DNA of 64,000 nucleotides from Kuschelorhynchus macadamiae (taxonomy: Eukaryota; Arthropoda; Insecta; Coleoptera; Curculionidae). The position numbers were made by a program, and so were the translations under genes. The notes under the pieces were generated by a model, which did no database searches, was not told the DNA's origin, and saw only the letters and a program-made list of their open reading frames with translations. Positions within the stretch are counted from its first letter, which is position 1. Every line of letters starts with the position of its first letter. Shown piece after piece: positions 23,721 through 34,633 of the stretch. The stretch is from assembly GCA_030620095.1 (NCBI GenBank), contig JAUTXW010004704.1, forward strand, positions 58,501-122,500, in the 5' to 3' direction.

Positions 23721-23796
23721 ATACCCAGGAATTGAACCCGAGCCTTCGGCGTGACACACCGAGATACTGACCACTACTCTACCAGCAGGTCCAATG
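23721..23796 (-). other. tRNA-Asp-like sequence (SINE head or tRNA pseudogene)
   Basis: Minus strand carries an A-box-like GGTAGAGTAGTGGTCAGTA, an anticodon arm TCGGT/GCCGA closing the seven-base loop GTGTCAC (anticodon GTC, Asp), and a T arm CGGGTTCAATTCCTGG with B box GGTTCAATTCC. The acceptor stem does not pair, so it is not a functional tRNA. A run of T shortly downstream could end Pol III transcription. It lies between the GIY-YIG frame and the hammerhead. Confidence 0.65.
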
Positions 23797-23802
23797 AAAA
23801 CT

Positions 23803-24168
23803 TTATAGATTATCTTCCTGTCGATTAATATTAGTGCCAAGATTATTAAAAATTAGTTGAGGTTCGAAAATGAAGCTATCATTAACACAATGTAAAACTG
23901 AGTTTCTTTTAGCCCTTGTAATTTCCATCTTCTCTAACAAATCCAGTTTTTTACTCTTTGGACACTCGTGTAGTACATTGTTTGGTATAGAAAAATGGTG
24001 TCCAGTTGTTAGCAAGTGGTTAGCAAAAGCCGACTTTGTCTCAGTGATATCAGTGTTTTTATATTTATCGAAAAGGCTAAAATGTTTCCGGACCCTAGTG
24101 GAAATCCTTCTCCCTGATTGTCCGATATATACAGCAGAACAATCTCCACAGCCCAATGAGTACACCAA
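23803..24168 (-). pseudogene. GIY-YIG endonuclease domain of a Penelope-like element
   Basis: 121 codons, with VYSLGCGDCSAVYIGQSGRR in the first ~25 residues. This matches the GIY...YIG signature and the nearby Arg, preceded by the Cys pair (CGDC) typical of the PLE version. ANHLLTTGHHF follows at about residue 50. In intact PLEs this domain nicks DNA and is fused behind an RT. Here the frame is open but the RT part is missing. Confidence 0.85.
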
Positions 24169-24189
24169 TCTGTTATTTCAGATCTCCCT

Positions 24190-24249
24190 GGGTACAAGCC
24201 TGCCTGATGAGGGTAGAGGCCCAGAAATCATGATCGTAGGAGGGTACCC
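24190..24249 (+). ncRNA. Hammerhead ribozyme motif with two-part stem I
   Basis: Stem I is GGGTAC (24190-24195) with GTACCC (24244-24249) and CCTGC (24199-24203) with GTAGG (24236-24240), separated by a 3x3 internal loop (AAG/AGG). Core CTGATGA is at 24204-24210, helix II GGG/CCC, one extra A, core GAAA (24224-24227), palindromic ATCATGAT, and expected cleavage after C24235. Eleven stem I pairs around both cores are very unlikely by chance. It could belong to the LINE, the PLE or a separate repeat. The extra A before GAAA departs from the canonical core. Confidence 0.65.
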
Positions 24250-24287
24250 TGTGACATAATCGAAAACAATTCCTCTTTTAGGCCGTT

Positions 24288-25184
24288 TTGCACCTGCAGA
24301 AATTGTATATTTCTGCTATTATACAAGTAGTATCTTACGTAAAGTGCAAATATTGTGCAGAGACATACCATCCTGCTTGTATGGTGCAAGCGGGACAGCT
24401 GAAGAAAGTAACATGCAAACACGTTGCCGAAGATTCTGAAGAGGTTAAGTCAGTAATCGGAAACGAAAGCACATATCTACTAAAAATAATAAAAGAAATG
24501 GATGAGAAAAACAGTATCCTTATGGAAAACTGTGAACTGCTTAAGCAAAAAGTTCAACATCTAGAAGAACAATTACATAACATGTGTCCAAACAAGGTTA
24601 ACACTAACGACATCCAAAAAAAGAATATAAACAACATCGAGAAAAAGACCAGTGTGAAATTTCAAAGGTCCGCCCCTGTCAACGTGGATGACGCCCCGCC
24701 TACCGATTTGACAGAACAATCGGAAGTTAGCGTTAATCCAGGTGGCAACAACAAAGCTGGCAACATTGTAGCATCGCAAAAGGAAGAGGTTTTTGAGATT
24801 GTGATGTCTAGAAGACATAAACGTCAAACTCAAACTAAAAACCAAACTTTTATAAACAAAAAGAAAAATATTAAATTTGGTGAAAGGGATGAAGGCAATG
24901 AATTTGAGTCATCGCAAAATAAAGAAAAGATGATTTGGCTGTTTCTGTCAAAGGTGAAACATGATATTACTGAGCAAATCGTCAAAAACCACATAACCAA
25001 AAACATTGAGACACTACCTGAAGAAGTACGTGTTAAATTATGCAATCCAAAGCAGCAAAAAGGTAACAAAAGATGTTTCATGGTAGGCGTAAAGATCTCA
25101 TGGAAACCATATAGGACCCAAAGTTTTGGCCAAGAGGGGTCGTATTGGAACGTTTTAATTTCGCCCTTGGACGAAATTTTTTAG
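24288..25184 (+). pseudogene. LINE ORF1 body, PHD-finger and coiled-coil protein
   Basis: Resumes the ORF1 broken at 23413. It has the second half of a PHD finger (CKYCAETYHPACM), then a heptad-rich coiled coil (about residues 55-100, KIIKEMDEKNSILMENCELL), a polar linker and a C-terminal domain with WLFLSKVKHDITEQIVKNHI. Such ORF1 proteins bind element RNA and form particles. The frame is open to 25184, but the first ~15 codons belong to inserted DNA. Confidence 0.7.
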
Positions 25185-25221
25185 AGAAGTTTCGAGAGGG
25201 TTAAAACTTACTAATGGCATT

Positions 25222-27968
25222 ATGCAAAACAATAATGCTCCTATTGCCAACGAAACAGCTGACTACAAACCAAATCACAACGATGACATTGTGGTTATGA
25301 ATCTTAATGTCCAAAGTATCAACAATAAGTTGCTACAACTGGAGGCAATATTGTCTGACGTACAACCCTATTCTGTGTTACCGAACATTGGCTTCAGGGT
25401 CGTGACATTGAAAAACTGAATTTAACTGGATATAACCTGAACTCGTATTCCTCAAGAGAAACTTATTGAGGTGGAGGAACCCAGATCTTCTCAAGAGGAT
25501 TAAAAGCCTCAGAAGTAAAGACACAGGTTGAGTCCACTGAAAAACTTTTGAATTTTGTATATCAGAATTTGTAATAAATAAAAAAAAAATGCTTGTTACT
25601 TACTATGTATAGGTCTCCTATTGGGAATTTTGATGTTTTTATGAACAATTTAAATGATTTGCTTGTTAGTATATTTTTACTGGAAAAATTTATAGTAATA
25701 TGTGGCGATTTCAATACTGATTTTTCAAATGCTAATAATAATAATGCATTCTTTCTGTTGCAACTGCTTAGCCCATTTGGCATTGCTTCACAAGTGAGAG
25801 GAGTGACTAGGGTTGGCAGGGACTCAGAAACACAAATAGATAACATTTTTACAAATTTCAATCAAACAGAAGTAAACTGTAAAATTCATATATCACACGT
25901 GTCCGATCATTACTCTCAAATTCTGAAAATCAGTATGCAAAAACCTAATCAGGAACCTGTTTATATTCGAAAACGTCTCTGACAGGAACATTGTAAATTT
26001 TATTGCTTTACTTAGTGCTGAATCTTGGAATGAAGTATGGGAAGCTGAGAGCTTAGATGAAAAATATAACACTTTTTATAGAATATTCTTTTACTGGTTT
26101 GATTTGGCCTTTCCAATGAAAAATTCTAGAGTAAATTCAAAATCCGACAATTGGGTAACTCAAGAAATAAAAAAATTATTCTTCTTACATAAAAGACTTG
26201 TATGTTTGTTATCAGAAAACCAAAAGTCAGCAAGCTTATTTACACTACAAGGCTGAGAAAAAAGCATATAAAAGTTATTTATCAGGCTATAATAGATTTA
26301 TTTATGAAAATAATATTATAAATTCACAAAACAAATCAAAGACAGCTTGGAATATTTTTAACAGAATTTCTAGAAAACTAAAGACTAAAAGTAACGTAAT
26401 AATTGAAGAAAATAATAACATAATTAGTGACCCTGCAGAGGTTTCAGCACTTTTCAGCCAGTACTTCACACTTCCATTTGAATATCGTAATGCCAATGCT
26501 CCTAATAATAATTTTGGGTATCCAACAATATTTCTGTATCCTTTATATCAGCATGAGACTTTTAGGTTACTAATGAACCTTCCCAATAAATTCTCAGCCG
26601 GACTGGATGAGATTCCGACAAAAGTAATAAAATATGTTGCAGAATTTCTCTGTGAACCCCTGACACATATTATAAATGTATCTTTTTCGACGGGTGCATT
26701 CACCACGGAGCTCAAAAAGGCTAAAGTGGTGCCTGTGTTTAAAAAAGGAAATCCCCATTTGCTTACTCATTGTTATCGTCCGTGTCAAAGGTCTTTGAAA
26801 AAGCACTTTACAACAGAATTCTCAATTTTATTACTTCCCACAATATACTCGCCACCCACCGGTATGGTTTAATCTGGACACAAATCAAAAAGTAGCGGGC
26901 CTTTATTTTGACTTGTCAAAGGCTTTTGACACGATTAATCATGGTCTGCTCCTTAAAAAACTGGATGGGCTAGGTATACCAGGTGTATGTCTGTCTCTTC
27001 TACAATCCTATATAACAGGCAGACAGCAATCAGTCTGCATCCTACACAATGGGAAAACACATTACTCATCCTTTCAAGGGTTGCAGCAGGGGGTGCCCCA
27101 GGGATCAATTCTGGGTCCCTTGTTGTTTTTACTGTATGTGAATGAGCTCTCCGGGGGACTTCCTGGTGGTGGCTTAGTCTGTCAGTATGCGGATGATACA
27201 TCAGTTATGCTGGCGGCTCCCGCCATGGCTGAACTGTCGGGCCCTTGTTCGCATGCAGTGGAGGCAATGGGCTCCTGGTGTGAGGATAACTTCTTAAAGC
27301 TCAATGCTGACAAGACAGGTCAGATCCTGTTTGGTAAAACTAAACAGAGTGAGTCATTTTATGTGAAATCGGGTGCTAGATCCATACCCATGTCGGAGAA
27401 TATTAAATTCCTGGGTGTTTATTTGGACCCTCTTTTGAATTAGACTTAGCATAATAGGTCACTAATATCAAAACTAAATAGCAGTTGTGCACTAATACGT
27501 CGACTGAGGGATGTTCTCACCGCAAAGACTGTAAGAATTTATTATATGTCTTGCATACAATCAATCTTGAGTTATGGTATACTGTTCTGGGGTTCATCTA
27601 CCTCGGCCAGTGATGTTTTCAGGGCACAAAAGCCTGTCATCCGCACTATGTATGGCCTCTATCCCAGGGAGAGTTGTAAACCTTGCTTCTTAGTAATGTA
27701 CATAAAAAAACAACCAAATCTCTTTGACAGAAATCTGGATCACTATTCGTCGGAAATGAATGTTGTGACTCGGAATAGAACCAACCTTATCATTCCTCTC
27801 CATAATACCTCCTTTTTCAAGAAAGGTCCCCGGTATAGGGCCATAAAGGCATTTCAAATGCTGCCTACAGAAACAAAGCAAACTGAAAGCATTTCAAAAT
27901 TTTGGAACCAAACTATCCAATATTTACAAGCTAAATGCTTTTACTCTTTTAATTTTGAAGATGTTTAA
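25222..27968 (+). pseudogene. LINE ORF2: APE endonuclease and reverse transcriptase
   Basis: ATG at 25222, then endonuclease pieces: VVMNLNVQSINNKL, TEHWLQGRDIEKLNLTGYN in another frame, MYRSPIG, CGDFNTDF (about 25697) and SDHYSQ (about 25905), the last two carrying catalytic residues. RT follows with SAGLDEIPTKVIK, DLSKAFDTINH, QGVPQGSILGPLLF and QYADDTS (27184-27204, catalytic Asp pair), then the thumb to 27968. At least four frameshifts or stops, and a deletion near 26860, inactivate it. The distance from ORF1 (37 bp) is normal for the group. Confidence 0.85.
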
Positions 27969-28199
27969 AATTTTTAATTTGTGTTTTGTTAATTTGTCAT
28001 ATATATTTATCATATTTATTTGTTGACCTACTTATTAAAGTGTGGTCCTTTATTTTAATTTATTTTATTTTAATTGTCACATATATAGTTTCATTGTCTA
28101 TATTTCAATATAGCATATCATGTACTCTCTTATGACGTTGCTTTGTGATTGTGATCATATTGTTGGCAATAAAGTTATTATTATTATTATTATTATTAA

Positions 28200-29241
28200 A
28201 CTTTTAATCAGCAACCAATTTACTGTTTTCTTATCGATATCCTTAGATCCATTTTTTAGCAGCAAGTCGGATAATGCTTTTAAATCATAAAACTCATTAA
28301 ATCTTAGTTTTCTGACATTATACGGCCCACACTGCTTATTACGATTTCTTTTTGCTCTTGCAATACGAAAAATATTAATCCAATCTTTAATGGTATAGAC
28401 TGGAATGTACTTATACTCCATATAAGAGTGAGCCCTCTCTTAAAATTTATGTTCAATCACCTCAATATGGCTCACACGTACTAAATAGTATAATAGCGCT
28501 GCCACATGTTGATTTTTGTTCTGTCCTCCACATGTGTCCCACCAGAGCGAAACTTCTTTAATATTTCAAAGCTTCCCGTTTTCCCATTCAGTTCAGTCCA
28601 ACAAAAGCAAAAAGCATTCTTTGCGCACAAATTTTTCTTGAATAATACATTAAACTTACATTTGAACAGGGAATCTGTAGGAGAGACTGTAACTCGAAAG
28701 TTATTGAGCAAAAATGTCCTTCTCTTACAGCTCTTTCTTTATCTTTTTTCTTTTCTGCATAACAATCTTCTTTTCTTCGAAGATGACTGAGATAACTCTC
28801 ATCATGTTCTTGCGGTTGGTCTGCTGTGACTGTTTTTTTATTCTTTTCACATATCTGGCAGAGATCCTTTTTAGGTTTAAAAAATGAAGTTATGCTTTTT
28901 GCCGAAAATTCGCTTATAGGTAATGAAGGAGGCAGCTTTTTTATTCTCCTGCTGACATTTTCGCTATATAAAAAGCACATCTTTGATATTGAAAGTGTAC
29001 TGTCTAGATACTTCTTCCTTGTCGATTTTCGTGTAAGATGGGACTCGTTCGTCGAGAAACTTTCAATGTGTAATTTTATATCGGTCACAATACAGTCAGG
29101 AGTTTTATTCCCAGGTTTGCATTTTCCTCTTTTATCTTCTCCAACATAGGTGCCGACTGGTCCTTTATGCAAGAATGCATTTAGAACTACATCATTGCAA
29201 ATATTTAGCGTTTTCAGAAAAAAAGATTGGCATACCCTCAA
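28200..29241 (-). pseudogene. N-terminal and middle part of the split element protein
   Basis: Minus-strand frame from 29241 includes KLRVCQSFFLKTLNI in the extension just upstream and at the start, then DKRGKCKPGN, ESHLTRKSTRKKYLDS, ITSFFKPKKDLCQICEK, and, after a frameshift, VYTIKDWINIFRIARA and RFNEFYDLKALSDLLL up to VNWLLIK near 28200. I recognise this as a repetitive, TE-derived arthropod protein family without a settled name. The LINE tail abuts VNWLLIK, and the family sequence resumes at 23320. Confidence 0.65.
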
Positions 29242-29766
29242 TTTGTTTTTGTTTTTTCAAAATAATATTGCTTTGAGTCCTTTCCTGCTGGTCTATTGTT
29301 GTTTCTGAATCTACGTCTTTCTGGCGATTTACAAGTTATATTATTTAAAAGAAAATCTATAGAGAAAATGGATTTTTATAGCCTGTCAAATAATTTTATA
29401 AAACCATTAAGTGCACTTAATAGATTTTTCCTGTCCGATATTTAGCATCCGGGGACTTAGTTATTTCAAAGATAGTAATATCTCGTATATTTCAACTGTA
29501 TTGGACGAATAGGGCATTTAATATAAGAGGATATACCATAATGGACTTAGTTGTACCAAAAAACGATTTTCTGAAAAAAGTGGACTTAGGTGGATCCTAT
29601 ATCCTGCATGATACTTATATGATCAGTCTTTACCTATTCCGTTGGTCGGCATGTATTTCCTAGATATTATATTTCTATATGGTTTTCGTTATGTTGTTAT
29701 GTTATAGTGGGGTATTATTTGGGGTTAGGATCCAGTAACAAACACAAATGTCTATTTCTAAATAGT

Positions 29767-29808
29767 CCACGTTTTGCAACTTTATTGGTGCATCCTCAGG
29801 ACACAAAT
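29767..29808 (-). ncRNA. Hammerhead motif, unit 1
   Basis: Minus strand: core CTGAGGA (valid form of CTGANGA), one unpaired T, helix II GCACC/GTTGC (one mismatch), then CAAAACGT where GAAACGT is expected. The G of the GAAA core has mutated, so this unit is probably inactive. Confidence 0.6.
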
Positions 29809-29995
29809 ATACATTCTATATGCTGCATGAACCCCATATTATCAGTCTTTACCTAGTCCGTTGTTCCGCAGATATTTCCCAGATATTAAGTTTCTATGGT
29901 TTAAGTTAACGATACTCTTGTTGCTATGTTAGAGTGGTGTATTATTTAGGGTTAGGATCCAGTTAAGAAACAAAATATTTATAAATTTATAAATT

Positions 29996-30030
29996 GTCGA
30001 CTTTTCGCAGCTTTATTGTTGCATCCTCAA

Positions 30031-30034
<4 letters not shown>
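29996..30034 (-). ncRNA. Hammerhead motif, unit 2
   Basis: Minus strand: TGTC, then TTGAGGA (first core base changed from C), helix II GCAAC/GCTGC, intact GAAA, a short AGTC, and GACA closing stem I with four pairs. Units 1 and 2 and the fragment at 22739 are each damaged at a different core base, so an ancestral intact core can be inferred. Confidence 0.6.
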
Positions 30035-30079
<45 letters not shown>

Positions 30080-30215
30080 ATATATAGATTCTATATCCTG
30101 CATGAATCCCATATATTCAGTCTTTACCTTCCATGTTGGTCCGCAGTTGTTTTTCAGATATTAAGTTTCTAAATGCTTTTAGTTAACAGTCTTCTTGTTG
30201 CTAGTATAAAGTAAA

Positions 30216-30373
30216 CTCCGGTATTATAAGTCACGTTATAAAGATTTGTTACGTAACTGCAATTTTAAGAGTTTGCAATTACGACCCGTAGGCTAGCCTG
30301 TACGGTGGTTCGGCTTTGGGGGAGTTCAAAACTTTTCAATCCGTTTCATTTAGTGTATGAAGAAGGAAAATCA

Positions 30374-30444
<71 letters not shown>

Positions 30445-32340
30445 GGTAGGGCGCCAACACACGTAAAAAAAGAGAATCTACATTACGTCCTTCATACACC
30501 CTTTACCTGTGTTTTACTAAAAATGCTGAGACAAACAGTAAAACACAATATACAATTATTGTTTCCCTTTATTTCAGATTATACTTGTGAATATTTACCA
30601 GTGTTTAAAGGAAATACAAGAATGTGATATAAATTATATTTATAGACAGAAATAAGTATAAGAATTCGAAAATGAAATTTAAAAATAAAAGGTACAACGA
30701 ATTTATAAATTTGAGTTAAAAATGTCACCAAGTAGGTAGCAGGTAAGCAGGAGGTGATAACTCAAACTTGGGCCTGGTTGTTGGGCTGCATACTAAAGGC
30801 CAAACACTTCAAAACCTCTTCAGTAAAAGTTGATCTTGTTTGCGCCAACTTTCGGTAAGTAGAATCCTACTTCAGTTTTCAAAAACCTTTTAAACGGGTC
30901 CTGTCGGAACCATAACCCTTGCGGTGGCAAAAAGGTTTTGTTTTTTATTTTGGCTTCACCCAAAAGTTCTTAATGTGAAAACTATTGGGTTCAAAACTAC
31001 CACAAAAGGGAAATATAGGCTTTCACATTTCAGTGAAAATGTAATAGTGATAAAATGCAAAGTGGTGAAATGCAAAGTGGTAAAATGCAAGGTGGTAAAA
31101 TGACCGCTGAGCTGTAAAAAAGAGAAAAAATCCATTGTAGCCTAATTGTAAAATTTTGTAAAAATGAAAATAAATAAATCTTGCCAAAATAAATTAAAAT
31201 TGTTAAGTACCTGGCTGTTATTCGATCACTGTTCAAGACAAATTTTAAAATAACCTTTGAAGAGGATCAGCCGTTTAATTAAATTTTCACGGTCACAGTC
31301 AAAACTAAATAGAATAAACTCGTTCCAAAACGATTTTAGCCAAGAGGTTTATCAAAGAAAAAATTTTTAAAAAAAAGGTAGGAATTTGGCTAAAAAAACT
31401 AACATGTTGGAAGTGCTCTACGCAAAACTTGATCTTAATGTTCCTATATTTTGTCTCTTTCCACTCTTATTGATTTGGTAAAAATAAACGATTTTTTAAA
31501 GGATAGGCAACTCAGAATACAGTAAATATTTCAATAAATCTTTATATATATTGAATTTAAATACCTATTTTCGAATAATTTATGTTAGATATTTTTTATA
31601 TTTCCCTCTAATATTTACGTAAGCCTCGCCCTTAATAATTGACTTTAAAATTTTAGGTTTTTAATAAATAACGAAACTGAAGTGGTCAGACGGAATTACT
31701 TGGGTTTTAGGCGTACATGAAAAAGAGATGTTAGACTCGCCGCAGTAAAACCTCAAACTTCGTTGGGCACTCCAACGATCTGTCAGTTGTACGTCACCGA
31801 TCAGCTGTTTTGTTGGGCCGCCTAATTAGTTGTCATTTGAGTTAACCCAAATTGTAAAACGTAAATAAACAATATGCTTTGTAAACCAAACATTAGAAGG
31901 ATTACTTAAATAACACAAACCCTTGTTTGATGAATCTCTGACATGTGTTTACAGAAAATCAAAAATTTAGGTGACATTTTTTAAACTATATTTTATAAAA
32001 AGGCAATTATTTAATGAACTCAACGTGATTTTGAAAGGCAATAACGTATTATTAAACCAAATTGGTGGTAGTATATAAAATGTTTCTTAATTTATTTAGC
32101 ATTACCAGGCTACAATGGAGATATGTGGAAATATCTGGTTTAGTTTGTAATACATCAGCTCATGCCCAACCATGTTTTTTATGATGGACTTGTTTCTGAA
32201 CAAAAATATATTAAAGTAAGATAATTGGATAATCATGTGTTAATGAACATCTAATATGAAATTCTTATAAAAATATGGTCTTTTTGTATGGTGGGTATTT
32301 CAACAACCAGACCCTCAGCATCTGTAAAATTAAAACATAT
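30216..32340. other. No recognisable gene; AT run and minisatellite
   Basis: Contains an AT microsatellite (30377-30442) and a 16-bp tandem repeat (31051-31102, about three copies of AAATGCAAAGTGGTGA-like units). I find no coding motif. Confidence 0.5.
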
Positions 32341-33204
32341 ATACAGGATGCCCCAAACTCGTTGGTACGTTAGCCGTAAATCCAGATGTACCGGTGAAAT
32401 TTTATTCAAATTCGGAACGGAGATAAGAGGTTAACTGAACTCTCAAAGCAAAATATTTTGACATTTCTGTCGTTTCCGGTTTGAGCGGAAGTGACGTCAC
32501 CTTTGTTATCTTAAATGGGACACCCTGTATTTATTAATTAATTTTGTTTCGTTGTTTAATTCTGAACATTTTTTTATAACATACTTGTTACCTTTATCTT
32601 TAACCGTTTTTGAGATAACTGAGTTTAAATAAAAAATTGGAAGAAAAGATGGCACTAATTAAATGGCAATTTTTTAGAAACTACTAAACATAAAGAGACA
32701 AAAATTTGGTGGGTTGAAATATTAATATGACTCAACAAGATAAATGTCATACTATACATTTATTTTATACAGGGTGGCTCAAAAATCATATCATGTTAAC
32801 ACATTTTCTTTTTGCAATAACTATGATTTTTTAAATGGAACACCCCGTATATTTTCTAAGTAATGTTTTCTCTGTAGAATGCTTATTTCAAAAAGTTATA
32901 ATATTCCTATACCCATCTTCAACGGTTTTTTAGATATTCAGGTTTTTATACTGGAACGTACTAAATATCCTAAAATTTGTGAAATTTAGTAGCTGGCTAT
33001 GATATGACAGGTTTTAGCAAATCAAACTATCGTTGACTATCAGAAGAGCAACTTAGTCAACTACAAAATTTTACAAAACGTTTCGAGTTTTGCTTTCGTT
33101 ATGATCAGTTTATGAAAGTAGACATTACTTTATTACCATGTTATCATAAGGTGAATAAAGGGTATTGAAAATTCAGAAGATTTGCGTTAATTAAAAAGGA
33201 CCTA

Positions 33205-33375
33205 TAATTACTCACGTTCTGATATTCTAAATCTGTTTATTATTCATAAAAAATACAATCGAAGAGAAGCAAGAACATGTACAACATTTAACTAACAATA
33301 TCCCTATCTACCATCACTAAACGAAAGAAAATTCAGAAAAGTTGAAGTTAATTTAAAATGCTGACGGTTTTAAAC
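33205..33375 (+). pseudogene. Inverted partial copy of the transposase start in the left arm
   Basis: Plus-strand sequence TCTGATATTCTAAATCTGTT, ACATGTACAACATTTAACTA and CTAAACGAAAGAAAATTCAG mirrors the first ~55 codons of the minus-strand gene. It shows that the TIR reaches into the coding region here too. Confidence 0.75.
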
Positions 33376-33564
33376 AAACAAATTTAAGTTAGTTTAAAAA
33401 GAGAATGAAAAGGTTAGAGTTAGATACAATATTAACATAAAAACGGGTTTGGCGGCAATAAGTATTACGGACAAAAGCCTTAAAACTAATACGTTCATTA
33501 AAACAATAACAAAAATAAATATTATTCCAAACACTTTCTTAAACATCAATATGAATAATGATGA

Positions 33565-34633
33565 AAATAATGTTACTTATCGAAATTGTCCTCCATTTGC
33601 CGCTAAACATTTCAAAATAGATGTTTCAACATGCTGAGTGGTAGCTCTTCTAACTTCTTCACCGTCTAGGTTTCGAAAAGCTACGCGTACCCTATTTATT
33701 AAATCATCCTTGGAAGTAACTGGCGTATGATAACCTTTCCTTGATGGTACCCCACAGATAAAAATCTAATGGTGTAAGATCAGGTGACCGAGGTGGCCAT
33801 AACCAAGGACCCATTCGTCTAAACCACCTGTCATCGAATAAGTTATACAACAAAGTTGAAATTTGTTGAGTGCAATGTGCCGGTGCACCATCTAATTGAT
33901 ACCAGCAGGATGACCTTACGTCAGGGGTTAAAGTATTTAAAAATGGCCCTTAAGTATTGTTAAGAATATCTGAATACTTTTCTCAATTAAGATTTTCATC
34001 GTAGATGCAATACTGAAACTTATTGTCCATTAGTATACAAAAAACATTGAGGCCAAATTTGTCTTGAAATCCTCTTTCCTTTATAAAATGTGAGTTTTCT
34101 TTTGCCCAAAAATGAGAGTTCCTTCTGTTAAAAATTTCTTCTCGTATAAATTTTCACTCGTCCGACCAAATAACTTTTTGTACAAAACTGGGATCTTCCT
34201 GCCTTTTTATTAAAAACATCTCGCAAAACTCAACGCGCTGAATAGCATCTCCCTCTCTTAAAAATTACGCTGTTTCAAACTTATAATTGTGCATTCCGTT
34301 TTTGTTTAAAATTCTTTCAATAGACGAATAGGAAATTCCCAAATCACTTTCTGCACTGTAAATCGAAGCGTGAGGGTAAGTTTCAAAATATCCTTAAACG
34401 TTAATGGTATTGTCTTCATCTCCAGTAATCGGACTAACCTGAATCCGTTCGGTTTTAATATCGCCATGGTTTTTAAAATTAGACTCAAATTTTCTAAATT
34501 TTCTTTCGTTTATTGGTGGTAGTTGGGGATATCGTTGGTTAAATGTTCTACATGTTCTTGCCACTATTCGATTACATTCTCCATGAATAATAAACAGATT
34601 AAGAATATCAGAATGTGAATAATTATTTGCCAT
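33565..34633 (-). pseudogene. Mariner-like DD41D transposase, heavily mutated
   Basis: ATG at 34633 starts MANNYSHSDILNLFIIHGEC, paralogous to the 20414 start. Later pieces in shifting frames include WYQLDGAPAHCTQQIS (about 33900) and RSPDLTPLDFYLWG, with 41 residues between the second and third Asp. Multiple frameshifts are present. Confidence 0.75.

Larger units (their letters stand above)
23414..24330 (-). mobile_element. Penelope-like element, 3' part
   Basis: On the minus strand: a GIY-YIG endonuclease region (24168-23803), then a tRNA-Asp-like segment (about 23796-23721), then a hammerhead motif (23506-23466). This order of C-terminal GIY-YIG followed by a terminal repeat with a hammerhead is that of Penelope-like elements. 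The RT domain is absent, so the copy is 5'-truncated. Its upstream limit is unclear between 24180 and 24330, where a separate plus-strand hammerhead lies. Confidence 0.75.
23336..28199 (+). mobile_element. LINE with ORF1 and ORF2, interrupted by a PLE
   Basis: Jockey/CR1-like non-LTR retrotransposon. The order is ORF1 (split), ORF2 with an APE-type endonuclease and RT, a short 3' UTR with an AATAAAG signal (28169), and an (ATT)n tail to 28199. It sits inside the coding sequence of the DNA element whose halves flank it. About 0.9 kb of PLE sequence lies inside ORF1. Confidence 0.8.
22795..29590 (-). mobile_element. DNA element split by nested retroelements
   Basis: The minus-strand gene is in two parts, 28200-29241 (N-terminal and middle) and 22975-23320 (C-terminal), separated by 4.9 kb of LINE plus PLE. 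Both flanks of the element show GGACTTA/TAAGTCC motifs (about 22828 and 23034 on the left; 29453, 29543 and 29580 on the right), likely subterminal repeats. Both outer sides border hammerhead-repeat sequence, so the element seems to have inserted into such a repeat. Exact ends are uncertain. Confidence 0.55.
29585..30215 (-). repeat. Tandem hammerhead repeat (retrozyme-like)
   Basis: About 2.5 direct units, marked by CTGCATG at 29604, 29823 and 30098. The units are 219 bp and 275 bp, the second enlarged by an AT run. Shared blocks are ATCAGTCTTTACCT, AGATATTAAGTTTCTA, GTGTATTATTTAGGGTTAGG and a minus-strand hammerhead motif before the AT stretch. Small tandem repeats with one type I hammerhead per unit are the form of animal retrozymes, thought to move with PLE proteins. 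Fragments lie at 22672 and 35609. Confidence 0.7.

Noticed and set aside
23616..23840. 74-codon minus-strand frame
   Set aside because: Spans the tRNA-Asp-like segment; the peptide has no meaning.
23870..24259. 129-codon plus-strand frame
   Set aside because: Antisense shadow of the GIY-YIG frame.
24428..24475. CTGAAGAGGTTA...TAATCGGAAAC resembling a hammerhead
   Set aside because: Helix II would pair, but there is no stem I or helix III, and the sequence lies inside LINE ORF1 coding.
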